This document shows, piece by piece, positions 35,593 to 45,064 of a DNA stretch of 64,000 bases. Made by a program: the position numbers and the translations under genes. Under the pieces are notes generated by a model. That model did no database searches, was not told where the DNA came from, and saw only the letters and a list, made by a program, of their open reading frames with translations. Origin of the DNA: Planctomycetaceae bacterium (GTDB lineage Bacteria > Planctomycetota > Planctomycetia > Planctomycetales > Planctomycetaceae); assembly GCA_021732785.1 (NCBI GenBank), contig JAKFUG010000055.1, positions 1 to 64,000 of the forward strand, given 5' to 3'. The number at the start of each line of letters is the position of its first letter. Positions within the stretch are counted from its first letter, which is position 1.

Positions 35593-37443
35593 TCACCGGC
35601 GTTGCTGCAGCCGGGCTTCCAACGCCGTCAGCGACACCTGCGGGATCGCGGCGATGAGGCGTTTGGTGTAATCGTTCTGCGGATGGGCATAGATCCGATC
35701 CGACGGGCCGAACTCGACGATTTTCCCCGCATTCATCACCGCCATCATGTCCGCCATGAATTTCACCACGCTCAAATCGTGGCTGATGAAGACATACGTC
35801 AACCCGCGGCGTTCCTGCAAGTCTTTCAACAGATTCAGCACCTGGGCCTGCACGGAGACATCGAGCGCCGACACCGATTCATCGCAGATGATGAACTCCG
35901 GCTCGACCGCCAACGCGCGGGCAATGCCGAGGCGTTGACGTTGCCCACCGGAGAACTCGTGGGGATAACGTCGCATGTGTTCGGGAACGAGACCGACTTC
36001 TTCGAGCAGCGCCGCGGCCCGATCGCGCCGGTCGGCCGCGCCGGTTCCCAACTGATGGACAGACATCGCTTCTGTGAGCATCTCTTCCACGGTGAGCCGC
36101 GGGTTGAGCGAACTGTACGGATCCTGGAAGACGATCTGCATCTTGCGCCGTTCGCGCCGAAGTTCAGCCCCGTGCAATGTCGACCAGTTCGTGCCGGAGA
36201 ATTCGACGTCGCCCGCAGTGATGGGCAACAACCGCAGAATCGCTCGCCCGGCCGTGGTCTTGCCGCAGCCCGATTCTCCTACAAGGCCCAGCGTTTGCCC
36301 GCGATACACTGAAAAACTGATGCCATCGACGGCTTTCACATTCCCGGTGATGCGGCGTAGCAGACCAGTCTTGATCGGATAGTAAACCTTGAGATTCTCG
36401 ACCCGCAGCAACGGGACTTCGTTCTCGGCGACGAGTTCCGTCCCCGGGGCATGCTCCGAAGCCACGAACGGACAACCGAGGCCTTTGAGCACCGATGCCG
36501 GATGTAGCCGCCGTCCCCGCCCGCGGCCTTCGATTTCTTTCAGGCGTTCCGGGCTGAGGGGCTTCTCGATGATCGTGACACCGCCATCGGCGTCCGTGGT
36601 CGTCTGCATGTAATCGGCGACCGTCGGCAATCGTCGCCGCGTAGAATCGAGCCGCGGCCGACACGCCAGCAAGCCCTTGGTATAGGGATGCTTCGGTGCC
36701 CGAAAGATCTCGGTGACGGGAGCACGCTCGACAAGTTTCCCGCGGTACATCACGGCGACATCATCCGCGATTTCAGCGATCACGCCGAGATCATGCGTGA
36801 TGAAGAGGACCGCCATCTGCCGTTCATCGCGCAGCTTGCGGATGAGGTCGAGAATCTGTTTCTGAATCGTGACATCGAGCGCCGTGGTCGGTTCGTCCGC
36901 GATGAGGAGTTTCGGATTGCAGCTCAGCGCCATGGCAATCATCACGCGCTGCTTCTGCCCGCCCGACATCTCGTGCGGATAACTGTCCACCCGGCGTTCC
37001 GGATCGGGGATGCCCACCTCGCGAAAAAGCTGAATCGTTCGCTCGCGAGCTTCGGCTTTCGCGATTTTCTGATGAAGCAGCATCGCTTCCATCACCTGCG
37101 CCCCGACGCGATACACCGGGTTGAGCGACGTCCCCGGTTCCTGAAAGATCATGCTGATGTCACGGCCACGAATCTTCCGCATGTCGGCGATCGGCAACGA
37201 CACCAGATCGCGTCCGAGAAACGAGATTGTGCCCCCGGCGATGTTCGACCCGACATCCGGCAACAACCGCAGAATCGACAGCGACGTCACCGATTTGCCC
37301 GATCCCGATTCGCCCACCAGCCCGAGCGTGCGCCCCGGTTGCAGCGTGAAGGAGAGATCGTCGACGGCTTTGACGGTCCCCTCTTCCGTCCGGAAGTAGG
37401 TTTTCAGTCCGCGAACATCGAGCAGGGCGGCATCCGTGGCCAT
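35593..37443 (-). CDS. Fused dipeptide/oligopeptide ABC transporter ATPase (DppD-DppF type)
   Basis: About 616 residues from the ATG at 37443. It contains two complete ABC ATPase domains joined in one chain. First domain (about 8-260): Walker A GESGSGKS, signature MSGGQKQR, Walker [10 protein letters not shown]-loop FITHD. Second (about 335-590): [33 protein letters not shown]. Each is followed by the oligopeptide C-terminal region ([27 protein letters not shown]). Peptide importers usually have two separate subunits. No permease or binding protein is adjacent, so the partners lie elsewhere. Confidence 0.95.
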   Translation of the reverse strand: MATDAALLDVRGLKTYFRTEEGTVKAVDDLSFTLQPGRTLGLVGESGSGKSVTSLSILRLLPDVGSNIAGGTISFLGRDLVSLPIADMRKIRGRDISMIFQEPGTSLNPVYRVGAQVMEAMLLHQKIAKAEARERTIQLFREVGIPDPERRVDSYPHEMSGGQKQRVMIAMALSCNPKLLIADEPTTALDVTIQKQILDLIRKLRDERQMAVLFITHDLGVIAEIADDVAVMYRGKLVERAPVTEIFRAPKHPYTKGLLACRPRLDSTRRRLPTVADYMQTTTDADGGVTIIEKPLSPERLKEIEGRGRGRRLHPASVLKGLGCPFVASEHAPGTELVAENEVPLLRVENLKVYYPIKTGLLRRITGNVKAVDGISFSVYRGQTLGLVGESGCGKTTAGRAILRLLPITAGDVEFSGTNWSTLHGAELRRERRKMQIVFQDPYSSLNPRLTVEEMLTEAMSVHQLGTGAADRRDRAAALLEEVGLVPEHMRRYPHEFSGGQRQRLGIARALAVEPEFIICDESVSALDVSVQAQVLNLLKDLQERRGLTYVFISHDLSVVKFMADMMAVMNAGKIVEFGPSDRIYAHPQNDYTKRLIAAIPQVSLTALEARLQQRR

Positions 37444-37676
37444 GGAAATCCCGAGGATCAAGTGTCCAGAGTCGAGTGTCAAGAGCCAGACAGTGTTGAG
37501 AATCGCTTGCCGCTTCGCAGACGTCAAGGCGGGCGACGTTTTATGGGTTTTCAAGCGATTTTTGGCAGAGAAAAAGAAGATGGCACGCGCCGAGGGGTTT
37601 GACGTATACTCTCCTTACCGCGGGGCGGGCGCGTTCGGGGTCGGAACGCCGCCGCAGGTGCGATTGGGATGGCGAC

Positions 37677-37868
37677 ATGGCGGCGAATCAAAGTAAAAAT
37701 CTGATTTTCGTATCGTTCGGCGCGGCGGGAATCGTCGGGGCTCTTTGCCTGCTGGATATGGCAACGGGCATTCCGTTCGCCCGCCAGATGCTGTTCGACA
37801 TTCTCTTCCTGCTCAGCAGCGCCATCGTCGGCTACCTCGCATGGGATGCCTACAAAGACCTGGCTTAA
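37677..37868 (+). CDS. Small two-span membrane protein
   Basis: A 63-residue product from the ATG at 37677. After MAANQSKN it has two hydrophobic segments (about 9-28 and 35-55) and ends AWDAYKDLA. The predicted topology fits a small hairpin membrane protein. No family recognised. It stands alone between the divergent ABC ATPase gene and the convergent slipin gene. Confidence 0.55.
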   Translation: MAANQSKNLIFVSFGAAGIVGALCLLDMATGIPFARQMLFDILFLLSSAIVGYLAWDAYKDLA

Positions 37869-38018
37869 GTCGACGCAAGTCTGCGTCGAGGCGCGAAAGC
37901 GGATGATCGACCACTCCCGCGGAGCATTGATCGGCTTGGCCATCGGTCGTAACACACGGCGGCGGCGATGGAGTTCAAACCCCCAGGCAGCTTCAAGCCC
38001 GGCACTGGTGATCGAAAC

Positions 38019-38060
38019 GTAAAAACGTCCCCGATTCGATCACTCGAACCGGGGACGTTC
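38019..38060 (-). terminator. Rho-independent terminator of the slipin gene
   Basis: AACGTCCCCGATTCGA (38024-38039) and TCGAACCGGGGACGTT (38044-38059) form a stem of about 15 pairs with a 4-base loop. On the minus strand it is followed by TTTTT (38021-38025 complement) and lies 4 bases after the slipin stop. The best classical terminator in the window. Confidence 0.88.
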
Positions 38061-38062
38061 GC

Positions 38063-39166
38063 TTACAAGAGATTGACCACCTTGTCGGCCAAGCCTTTGT
38101 CGCCGAGGACGATATTGAGCTTGCCGGCCGAGGCGATCTTTTCCAGGACTTCCAGTTCCCGCAGTCGCATGAGGGTCGGGCTTTCGGCCAGCAGCTTGGC
38201 CGTGTTGGCCTGGCTGCGGATGGCCGCCGTTTCCTCACGCCGCGCGATCAGGTTCGCCTCGGCGGCCTTCCTGGCTTCCGTGACCTTGTTCATCAGGTCT
38301 TTCATGTCGCCCGGAAGGATCACATCGCGGATCCCCACCGAGGCAATTTCGAGACCCAGTTCACCGGCCCGTCGCCGCACATTGTCCTCGATCTCCTTCG
38401 CCACGGCATCCTTGTCCGCCAGGAAGACATCGAGTTCCCGCGCACCGACCACTCCGCGCAGCACAAGCTGCGTGTCACGGTACAGTGCTTGCCGCACGTC
38501 GTCCGTCTGGCTGACCGCCTTTCGAGCGTCGACAATTTTGTAGGTCACGACAGCGTTCAAGCGCAGTGTCACTTTGTCGGCCGTCATGATTTCCTGACCG
38601 CCGACATCGACCATCGTTTCCCGCAGGTCGATTTCCACGACCTTGGCATCCGCCGGGCCTTTCCAGAAGGCGTACTCCCCCGGCGACAGCGTCTCGACAT
38701 AACGACCGTCGATGAACAGCACGCCCACACGATCGCGCTGAACCGAACAGACATCGAGCACGCGGCTGGCCTGCGGCGAGCGGACAATCACCTTGAACTG
38801 GTCATGCTCGAAGCGAACCGGCCGAATGTCGATGACCTCGACACGCACCTGCTTCTGACCCGTCCAGTAGGCGTACTGACCCGCCGGCAGCACATGGCTG
38901 AACCGGTTCTCGATCCAGACCAGCGCCCGTTCGGTATCCTTCAAATCCAGCACGACGGCGCGGTCCACGAGCGCTCCCGACTTGATAATCAAGTCCAGCT
39001 TTTCATGAACCAGCCACGGATCGCGCTGCGACACGACATCGATCTTCACTTTGCCCAACGGGTCGAAGAACCAGTGCTTACCTTCGCCGACCAAACCGCG
39101 GAATTCGCCATCGCGGAACAGCAGGCCCATTTCGTAGGTGCGAATCTTGTAACGCTTGAAGATCAT
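38063..39166 (-). CDS. Slipin/SPFH-domain (band 7) protein
   Basis: About 367 residues from the ATG at 39166 (AGGA 11 bases upstream; an in-frame start at 39202 is possible). The SPFH/PHB domain covers about 120-320 with AGQYAYWTGQKQVRVEVIDIR, KVTLRLNAVVTYKIVDARKAV, YRDTQLVLRGVVGAREL and ASVGIRDVILPGDMKDLMNKVTEARKAAEANLI, as in bacterial slipins. Unlike many slipins it has no obvious N-terminal membrane span, so membrane contact may be peripheral. A coiled coil (EARKAAEANLIARREETAAIRSQA) ends the protein. No NfeD gene adjoins. Confidence 0.88.
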   Translation of the reverse strand: MIFKRYKIRTYEMGLLFRDGEFRGLVGEGKHWFFDPLGKVKIDVVSQRDPWLVHEKLDLIIKSGALVDRAVVLDLKDTERALVWIENRFSHVLPAGQYAYWTGQKQVRVEVIDIRPVRFEHDQFKVIVRSPQASRVLDVCSVQRDRVGVLFIDGRYVETLSPGEYAFWKGPADAKVVEIDLRETMVDVGGQEIMTADKVTLRLNAVVTYKIVDARKAVSQTDDVRQALYRDTQLVLRGVVGARELDVFLADKDAVAKEIEDNVRRRAGELGLEIASVGIRDVILPGDMKDLMNKVTEARKAAEANLIARREETAAIRSQANTAKLLAESPTLMRLRELEVLEKIASAGKLNIVLGDKGLADKVVNLL

Positions 39167-39261
39167 GTTCTGTCCGATCCTGATAGAATTGACGTAGAGC
39201 ATAGACGCGACTTCTCACGAATGGGTTCGGAAAAAGCCGTTGGAACAAAGGTGTGCAGTTC

Positions 39262-40119
39262 ATGGACTTCGATCTGGTGGTTTCAGAGCTGACTGAAAGA
39301 GCCCACCAGAATGTTGCGCAACGGTTGGAATTCCTGCGAAACCGGTGTCCCGCGATCGTTGCGCAAATCCATCGGGATCGGGAGCCGGATGGACCGTTTG
39401 CGTACTGGGGACAATCGCTCAACACGGACGAAATTGCGGATCACACGATTGTCGAACGCCCGATTTTAGAAACGCTGGCAAAGGCCGCGAACCTGAAGAT
39501 GTCCCTGACCTATCCGCATGCCGGCGTGCAGCATACTTATGGGTATCTCTTCAGCAGCATTCAAACACCGTACGGAAAAAAGCGCGAGCGGTGGATCGAT
39601 GGAAGTCTTGAACGAGCTTTTCGTCAGCCGGCGGAAACATTCGGTCCCTTCCCTCAAGAGGGAACCCTATTAGCGAATGCGACATGGCTGGCGGGACATT
39701 TTGCGTTCAGGAAGGACACCTTCATAACACGGTTGCATGTTCGGCTGCGGGCACGGATTGCCGAGTCACTGCTTGAAATTCAATGGGATCGTTACCGATC
39801 TCAACGATTCACGGAGTCCACCCAGTTCTTGGATGGAGCCACTCTGGTTACGATTGTTCTGCAATCGGACATTATTTTTATTGGCCACCAGGGAAACCAA
39901 GGGCCGAACCCGTATTTGCTGGTCTATTCCACTCAGGATTCGCGAAAGAGCCATCCGGAACTCATAACGCTGTTCACCGTATCGGAATCATTTGTCGAAG
40001 CGATTCACACCCGCGCCAAGCAACGGAAGATCGCGGATGTCCGTCCGCGTTACAACACGTATATTCCCGGCTTTCCCGCAACGCCTCAGTTCGGCACTTG
40101 CCAACTCGAAGAACCATGA
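39262..40119 (+). CDS. Unrecognised 285-residue protein
   Basis: About 285 residues from the ATG at 39262 (a GTG at 39253 is in frame). No membrane span, signal peptide or familiar nucleotide-binding motif. Visible features are a helical N-terminus (SELTERAHQNVAQRLEFLRNRCPAIV), a Tyr/His-rich segment (SLTYPHAGVQHTYGYLFSSIQTPYGKKRERW) and an alternating hydrophobic region (LVTIVLQSDIIFIGHQ). Its base composition is somewhat richer in A+T than the flanking housekeeping genes. It is convergent with the Pycsar-effector-like gene (15 bases between stops), so it is not an obvious operon partner. Confidence 0.6.
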   Translation: MDFDLVVSELTERAHQNVAQRLEFLRNRCPAIVAQIHRDREPDGPFAYWGQSLNTDEIADHTIVERPILETLAKAANLKMSLTYPHAGVQHTYGYLFSSIQTPYGKKRERWIDGSLERAFRQPAETFGPFPQEGTLLANATWLAGHFAFRKDTFITRLHVRLRARIAESLLEIQWDRYRSQRFTESTQFLDGATLVTIVLQSDIIFIGHQGNQGPNPYLLVYSTQDSRKSHPELITLFTVSESFVEAIHTRAKQRKIADVRPRYNTYIPGFPATPQFGTCQLEEP

Positions 40120-40134
40120 ACAGCAATGCATCGA

Positions 40135-40803
40135 TCAGAATTGGATTGCGATCAAGTAGGCTAATGCCGCCAGGCCACTGAGCCCCATTAGAAAAATCGA
40201 ACGACTGACATGCGTGTACTTTGCCCCGGATATATGCGAGTCGATCAGGAGGCACGCCGCGACTTCCTTTCGCAGACCATGATCTCCCATTCGTTCGCAT
40301 TCATCGATAAATTTTTCAGAGTCATCCAATTTGAAAGCCGCACAGATCGCGGCAGGATGAAAATGTGATGCGTTACCGAGTGCCGGATGCCGACCCTTGC
40401 GTCGGTAGGGTGAAATACAACGAAAGGCAAAAATTCCCGATAGCAATGTGAGAGTGACCCAAATCGAAAACAACAAGATGACCATCGTCGTCCACCATGT
40501 GGTCGGATGCGGCGTTTTCTCTCCCAGATATATTTTGAGTGTCGGAATCACGAGTCCCGCGATGGCCCCGCCCACCGTCAAGATTACCGCCGCTTTCGCA
40601 TCCGCGAAACGGATCCATTCGGCAATCACATGGTATCCGTCGATCAGGTTTGCCGTTTCCAGATTCGACGCCACGACTCCAGTCGAAGTCTCTTGCACGA
40701 CTTTCTCAACTGTCAAAGCTTCAGTGCTGTTTGACATGAATCGCCCATAAAAATAGCTGTCTGAGTCTTTTTGACCGATGTCGGGAGTACTCTTTTCCGT
40801 CAT
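40135..40803 (-). CDS. Pycsar-type membrane effector (DUF5706), orphan
   Basis: About 222 residues from the ATG at 40803; the in-frame ATG at 40737 is an alternative, and the frame further upstream is not conserved. It matches the DUF5706 (PycTM) layout: NLIDGYHVIAEWIRFADAKAAVILTVGGAIAGLV (the family's AD-x-KA motif entering span 1), span 2 WTTMVILLFSIWVTLTLLSGIFAF, a loop with HPAAICAAFKLDDSEKFIDEC, then SHISGAKYTHVSRSIFLMGLSGL and span 3. In known Pycsar defence the effector disrupts the membrane on binding cCMP or cUMP made by a neighbouring cyclase. No cyclase is visible here. Confidence 0.78.
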   Translation of the reverse strand: MTEKSTPDIGQKDSDSYFYGRFMSNSTEALTVEKVVQETSTGVVASNLETANLIDGYHVIAEWIRFADAKAAVILTVGGAIAGLVIPTLKIYLGEKTPHPTTWWTTMVILLFSIWVTLTLLSGIFAFRCISPYRRKGRHPALGNASHFHPAAICAAFKLDDSEKFIDECERMGDHGLRKEVAACLLIDSHISGAKYTHVSRSIFLMGLSGLAALAYLIAIQF

Positions 40804-41315
40804 GGGATTCAGGGGGATTCTACACGCAATACTTTTGGGAGTCGATGAAGCCAGACCATCGATGTGGGTACGTAGCGCATCATCCTGGTTTGCAACGTGC
40901 CGAACAGGCGATTTTAAGAAGAATTCTGCGTGCGACCGGAAGACGATTAGGTGAAACTCGAATTCAAGTCGATCCGCCGCTCGTTGACTTTCGAAAGACA
41001 CCCGCGGAAGGCGGAACGTTCGCGAATCACACGAGGAAACACGGAGTGACGCTTGAGCCGTGGTCTCGCTGGGCGTCAACGCGGGTTGGAATGAGTCTTC
41101 GATCGAAAGCGCACTCTCGATCCCGTCAACTCCTTCGTTCCCGCGCCGTTGCCGAGCGAGCGCCGCGGCGGAATCCGCGTCCTGCAGAGTGTTTTCACAT
41201 GCTGCTGCCACCGCGGCGAACCGCAGTGACAGCCGATTTCACGATCGTCCGTCTCCCTTGGGCTGCATGGTGGACCTGTCCATAAGACAGGCCCGGTCAA
41301 GTCGGTGAAAGCCGA
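40804..41315. other. 512-bp stretch without a supported gene
   Basis: Between the Pycsar-effector-like gene and the tRNA cluster. A 146-codon frame on the plus strand (40845-41285) and the upstream extension of the effector frame both lack protein-like composition. I see no repeat or recognisable regulatory element. Confidence 0.6.
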
Positions 41316-41387
41316 CGTGTGGTACGGGAATCGAACCCGCGACAGCCAGAGTGTGAATCTGGTGCTCTACCGTTGAGCTAACCCGCT
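41316..41387 (-). tRNA. tRNA-Val(CAC)-like gene with unpaired acceptor stem
   Basis: Read on the minus strand: D stem GCTC/GAGC with loop AACGGTA, anticodon stem CCAGA/TCTGG with loop TTCACAC (anticodon CAC, valine), variable CTGTC, T stem GCGGG/CCCGT with loop TTCGATT. All core arms are sound. The acceptor stem is not: AGCGGGT at the 5' end against ACCACAC at the 3' end pairs in only the inner 3 of 7 positions. No CCA is encoded. It may be a degraded or recombined tRNA gene, or one edited after transcription. Confidence 0.6.
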
Positions 41388-41493
41388 CCCTTGAGTTCCG
41401 GTCAGAACCCATGTCCGGAACAGACGCAACCCAACCCTGCCGGGGGACGCGGCTGCCGCTGGACGGAGACATCAATGGAGCATTCCTTCAAAG

Positions 41494-41565
41494 AGACGCC
41501 GGTGGGAGTCGAACCCACGGAATGCGGCTTTGCAGGCCGCCGCCACGCCGTGTGACTTCAGCGTC
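41494..41565 (-). tRNA. tRNA-Cys(GCA)
   Basis: 72-nt gene on the minus strand. Acceptor GACGCTG/CGGCGTC pairs fully (one wobble), D stem GTCA/TGGC, anticodon arm GCGGC-CTGCAAA-GCCGC (anticodon GCA), T arm GTGGG-TTCGACT-CCCAC, discriminator U. CCA is not encoded. It lies between the tRNA-Arg and tRNA-Val-like genes on the same strand. Confidence 0.93.
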
Positions 41566-41716
41566 GAAAGAGTCGAGAGCTAAGAGTCCAGAGCCGAGAG
41601 CCAGAAAAAAGGTTCGCGGGATTGGCATTCTCTGGTTCTTGCCTCTCAACTCACCGCTTAAACTGCCGACGAGAGGGCGCACCGTGCATTCGTGGGTGTT
41701 TAAGCCATAAAACAAA

Positions 41717-41790
<74 letters not shown>

Positions 41791-42217
41791 AAAGACAAAA
41801 CGGGCGGTCATCAGCCTCACCGACGACAGGCATCGACAGGCTACCGCGAGTAACGGTTCGTTCACGCCCGTCGTAATTTACTCATGGCACCCGTTTGGCA
41901 CCAGCGTGAGTGGCTTGTGTCGAACCGGAGAAGCCGTTGAGTCAAAATGCGCAGCGGGTACACGTATGAAGAGGACGACCGGCATGTTCAAACTGTCCCC
42001 ATACCAAGACGCAGATGCCAGTGAAACTACCGATATCGCGGTCATTCTTGGCGACCAAGACGGTTCACGATGTCCACGTCCAGTGACGCTATTCTCGTCT
42101 GTGAAAGAGGTTAGGACACTTCATCAAAAGCCCGCAGTCTCTTCGGCATGTCGATTGCGTTAGGGCTTCCCCTGTTACTGAACGCGCTCGGAGCACGCGT
42201 CGCCTTGAGGAAGTCTG
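41791..42217. other. 427-bp stretch without a supported gene
   Basis: Divergent region between the tRNA cluster (leftward) and the HAD gene (rightward). Short frames here show no family or composition signal. It should carry the promoters of both units, but I cannot point to convincing -35/-10 pairs. Confidence 0.6.
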
Positions 42218-43021
42218 ATGGCAATTGGTTTTTTGATCGACATGGATGGAGTGATTTATCGCGGGCATCAAGTGATTCCCGGCGCGGATAAATTTGTGGC
42301 CACCCTGCGGGAACGCGGGATCCCGTTCCTGTTTCTGACCAACAACAGTCAGCGCACTCGCCGCGATGTGGCGACCAAACTGACACGCATCGGCATCGAC
42401 GCCGAAGAAGGGGATATCTACACCTGCGCGATGGCGACCGCCAGCTATCTGGCGCAACAAAAGCCCAACGGCACCGCGTACGTGATCGGCGAAGGGGGCT
42501 TGCTGCAGGCCCTGCATGAAGTCGGTTACAGCATTGTCGACCACGATCCCGATTATGTGGTCGTCGGTGAAGGCCGCACGCTGACATTGGAAATGATGGA
42601 GGTCGCCGGTCGACATGTGCTCGGCGGCGCGAAGCTCATTGCGACGAATCTCGACCCGAATTGCCCCACGCAATACGGCGTGCGTCCCGGCTGCGGAGCT
42701 TTCGTGGCGATGTTGGAATCAGCCACGGGTGTGAAAGCCTTCAGCGTGGGCAAACCCAGTCCCGTGATGATGCGGGCCGCCCGCAAGGCGCTCGGATTGT
42801 CGACCGACGAGGTCGTGATGGTCGGTGACACGATGGAGACTGACATTCTCGGCGGTGTCCAGATGGGTTACCGCACGGTGCTGGTCCTGACCGGCAGCAC
42901 ACAGCGCGCGGAACTCCACCGCTATGCTTATGGTCCGCATTACATTGTCAATTCGATTGACGACCTGTGCGGGTTGGACCTCTTTGAAGATGAATCGTTG
43001 CTGGCCTTGCAGGCGAGTTGA
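42218..43021 (+). CDS. HAD-IIA family phosphatase (NagD-like)
   Basis: A 267-residue protein. HAD motif I is FLIDMDGVIYRG (nucleophile Asp 8, general acid Asp 10), motif II FLFLTNNSQRTR, motif III SVGKPSPVMM (Lys) and motif IV VVMVGDTMETDILGG. The C2-type cap between motifs II and III is present (VIGEGGLLQALHEVGY, PDYVVVGEGRTLTLEMM). Relatives dephosphorylate sugar phosphates, glycerol phosphates or nucleotides. Full length; single-gene unit closed by a bidirectional terminator. Confidence 0.94.
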   Translation: MAIGFLIDMDGVIYRGHQVIPGADKFVATLRERGIPFLFLTNNSQRTRRDVATKLTRIGIDAEEGDIYTCAMATASYLAQQKPNGTAYVIGEGGLLQALHEVGYSIVDHDPDYVVVGEGRTLTLEMMEVAGRHVLGGAKLIATNLDPNCPTQYGVRPGCGAFVAMLESATGVKAFSVGKPSPVMMRAARKALGLSTDEVVMVGDTMETDILGGVQMGYRTVLVLTGSTQRAELHRYAYGPHYIVNSIDDLCGLDLFEDESLLALQAS

Positions 43022-43056
43022 AGCTGCGACGCTCGTAGGAAATGCCATCCCCTCCG

Positions 43057-43107
43057 AAAAAAGAAGTTCCGGCGAGCGAGCATGGCTCGGCCGGAACTGT
43101 CTTTTTT
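43057..43107. terminator. Bidirectional terminator
   Basis: The stem GTTCCGGC (43066-43073) with GCCGGAAC (43089-43096 region) and inner pairs GAGCGAGCATGGCTCG is flanked by AAAAAAGAA on the left and CTTTTTT on the right. It can end transcription on both strands and lies between the convergent HAD gene (stop 43021) and the gene at 43129. Confidence 0.85.
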
Positions 43108-43128
43108 AATCGGACGCAGACATCGCGA

Positions 43129-43452
43129 TTATGGCGCGTAGTTGCCATGGGCCTTGTATGCAGGTCGCAGATACGGCGGCACGTAGTGCGGAGTGACCGG
43201 GGCGTAATAAACGGTGGTCGTAGGGGCGACCGTCGTTGCCGGGGCGGCGGTACCGGGTTCGTACGAGAAGCTCTGATATTGGCCGTTGTTCGCGACGGCT
43301 TGCGGCACGGCGGGTTGAGCCATCGTCATCTGCGGAGTCGCCACGGCGGCGACCTGACACGGACATCCATGCCGACGGTGCGAACGGGCTTCGGCCATCG
43401 ACGGCACAACGACGAGAACTGCCAGAATCACAGCGAGCGAGAAACGATTCAT
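43129..43452 (-). CDS. Small secreted protein, Pro/Ala/Tyr-rich
   Basis: A 107-residue product with a strong GGAGGTGAT ribosome-binding site just upstream of the ATG at 43452. A signal peptide (about residues 1-22, ending SMAEA) is followed by a short CPC motif (residues 30-32 region) and a low-complexity Ala, Pro, Thr, Val and Tyr-rich region (TTTVYYAPVTPHYVPPYLRPAY). Probably exported and envelope-associated. No family. The strong ribosome-binding site suggests high expression. Confidence 0.72.
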   Translation of the reverse strand: MNRFSLAVILAVLVVVPSMAEARSHRRHGCPCQVAAVATPQMTMAQPAVPQAVANNGQYQSFSYEPGTAAPATTVAPTTTVYYAPVTPHYVPPYLRPAYKAHGNYAP

Positions 43453-43960
43453 GGATCACCTCCCCACAGGTAGGGAGCGAAGCCGTCACGAACGCCGCGA
43501 CGAAACCGCGCTCCTGAAGCAACAAAATTAGGAAACAGAGACCGTTGTCTCACTGACAACGTCTCCGTTTCACTTTTTAAGTGTGGGTCATTGCGCCCCC
43601 TCCGTCAATCGGTTCTGTTGATCATTTAAGCAAGGCTGTCGTGTTTGTTAGCGTCTCAACAAGCGAGGAGCGACCGCGGAGCCACTGAACTCACATCCCG
43701 TGGTCGTGGCTGACGGCCTCGTTCGGCCCAGTGATTTTGTTGTCTGTTTTCTGTGCATGATATCCCGGAAATCGCGCATTCTGATGTGGCATGACGGCGG
43801 GAGAGGGGATTCGTTCGGAGTTCGCTTGCTGTAACTCATTTCTACAAAGTAGCTTGCAAAAATCCTGTCGAGTTTGTCGGGTTGGCACGCCGTTCCCTTG
43901 GTTTGCCGTTCCGTGTCGCGCGATTAACCGCCGATTCGGATCATCGTGGCAGGGACGGAA
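43453..43960. other. 508-bp divergent intergenic region with hairpin
   Basis: Gene-free stretch between two divergent genes. At 43532-43571 GAAACAGAGACCGTTGTC faces GACAACGTCTCCGTTTC across a short loop, an imperfect hairpin followed by ACTTTTTAAG on the plus strand. It could be a leader or small-RNA terminator of the gene at 43129, or a separate short transcript. The rest shows nothing I can name. Confidence 0.5.
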
Positions 43961-44860
43961 ATGAACGCTGGGACTCGCCGAACGGTTCGACTCGCGCTGA
44001 CAATCGCTTTCGCAGGCATGGCCGGTTTGGTGCGGGGTGGCGACGAATCAGCCAATCCAACTGTCCAATTCTCCCGCGCGGGTGCGTGGACCGTTGGCGA
44101 AACCGCCAATTTCACATGCCGCATGCAGGGAACCGAAAAGCCAGTCCGGGAATTGGCAATCGGTTGCGAACGACTGCGCAATCACCTCATCACCTTATGG
44201 AGCAGTGACGCATCGCAACCCACCTGGGGGCCGCGCTGCGAGATCGTCGTCCATCCGACCCAGGCAGCGTATAACCTGTGTCTCGGTCGACCGAACGATG
44301 CTTCCGTCGGCTCGACGCGATTAAAGTTCGATGAGGGTCGCGTGACGGTTCGGCGGATCGACCTCCGAGCCGATGCCGCCGACTGGATTGATGGCGCCCT
44401 GCCTCACGAACTGACGCACGTCATCATCGCGGAGCAGTTTCAGGGCCGGTCTTTGCCGCGGTGGGCGGATGAAGGGATCGCGATGCTTAGCGAGTCGCGC
44501 GCGAAGCATCGGTTGCGGCTGCACGATCTGCGGACGACGCTGCGCGAACGGCCCACCTATCGGATGCACGACCTGATGTCGCTGCGCACCATGCCGCCGG
44601 CTCACCTGCGTGATGCGTTCTACGGCCAGAGTCTCGCCCTGACCTCGCAATTGATCGAACGGTCCAGCCCGGCCAAGTTTCTGGCGTTCTTGAAGCACAG
44701 TGAGCAAGCCGGTCTCGACAAGGCTCTCCAGCACCATTTTCAAATGAATGGCCCACACGACCTGCAAGCCGAATGGGATCGCTGGGTTCAACAGCCGGAA
44801 AAGGTCGGCATCATCGATCTCCGGTTTCCAACCATGCTGCTGGCCTCGGATGCCGAATAG
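43961..44860 (+). CDS. Secreted peptidase MA-like metalloprotease
   Basis: About 299 residues from the ATG at 43961 (a GTG at 43946 is in frame). A signal peptide (about residues 1-27) precedes a gluzincin-type site: LPHELTHVIIAEQF (HExxH) with the third ligand in RWADEGIAML about 20 residues later, as in peptidase family MA (DUF2268/peptidase_MA_2 type). The N-terminal part resembles a beta domain. Substrate unknown. The gene is separate from its neighbours. Confidence 0.8.
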   Translation: MNAGTRRTVRLALTIAFAGMAGLVRGGDESANPTVQFSRAGAWTVGETANFTCRMQGTEKPVRELAIGCERLRNHLITLWSSDASQPTWGPRCEIVVHPTQAAYNLCLGRPNDASVGSTRLKFDEGRVTVRRIDLRADAADWIDGALPHELTHVIIAEQFQGRSLPRWADEGIAMLSESRAKHRLRLHDLRTTLRERPTYRMHDLMSLRTMPPAHLRDAFYGQSLALTSQLIERSSPAKFLAFLKHSEQAGLDKALQHHFQMNGPHDLQAEWDRWVQQPEKVGIIDLRFPTMLLASDAE

Positions 44861-45064
44861 ATGCGAAAGCCGGCGTTTCGGAAAATGTCGGGCTTCGCGT
44901 GTCTTTTCGTGATCCGCAGATTCCCCAGATTCGTTTTGACGTTTGAAATCGGAACGGGCATAATCGAAATCGATCCGGGTGGCATTCGTCCTGCGTTCTG
45001 CAAGCGACGGTGCATTGCGGGGCAGTCCCCTCCGTCACGATCACTCTCAGGAAGGCACGTCATC

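Noticed and set aside
39262-40803. Complete Pycsar operon
   Set aside because: No cyclase domain is recognisable and the two genes are convergent, so only an orphan effector is claimed.
40845-41285. Plus-strand frame between the Pycsar-effector-like gene and tRNAs
   Set aside because: Composition is not protein-like and no homology is recognisable.
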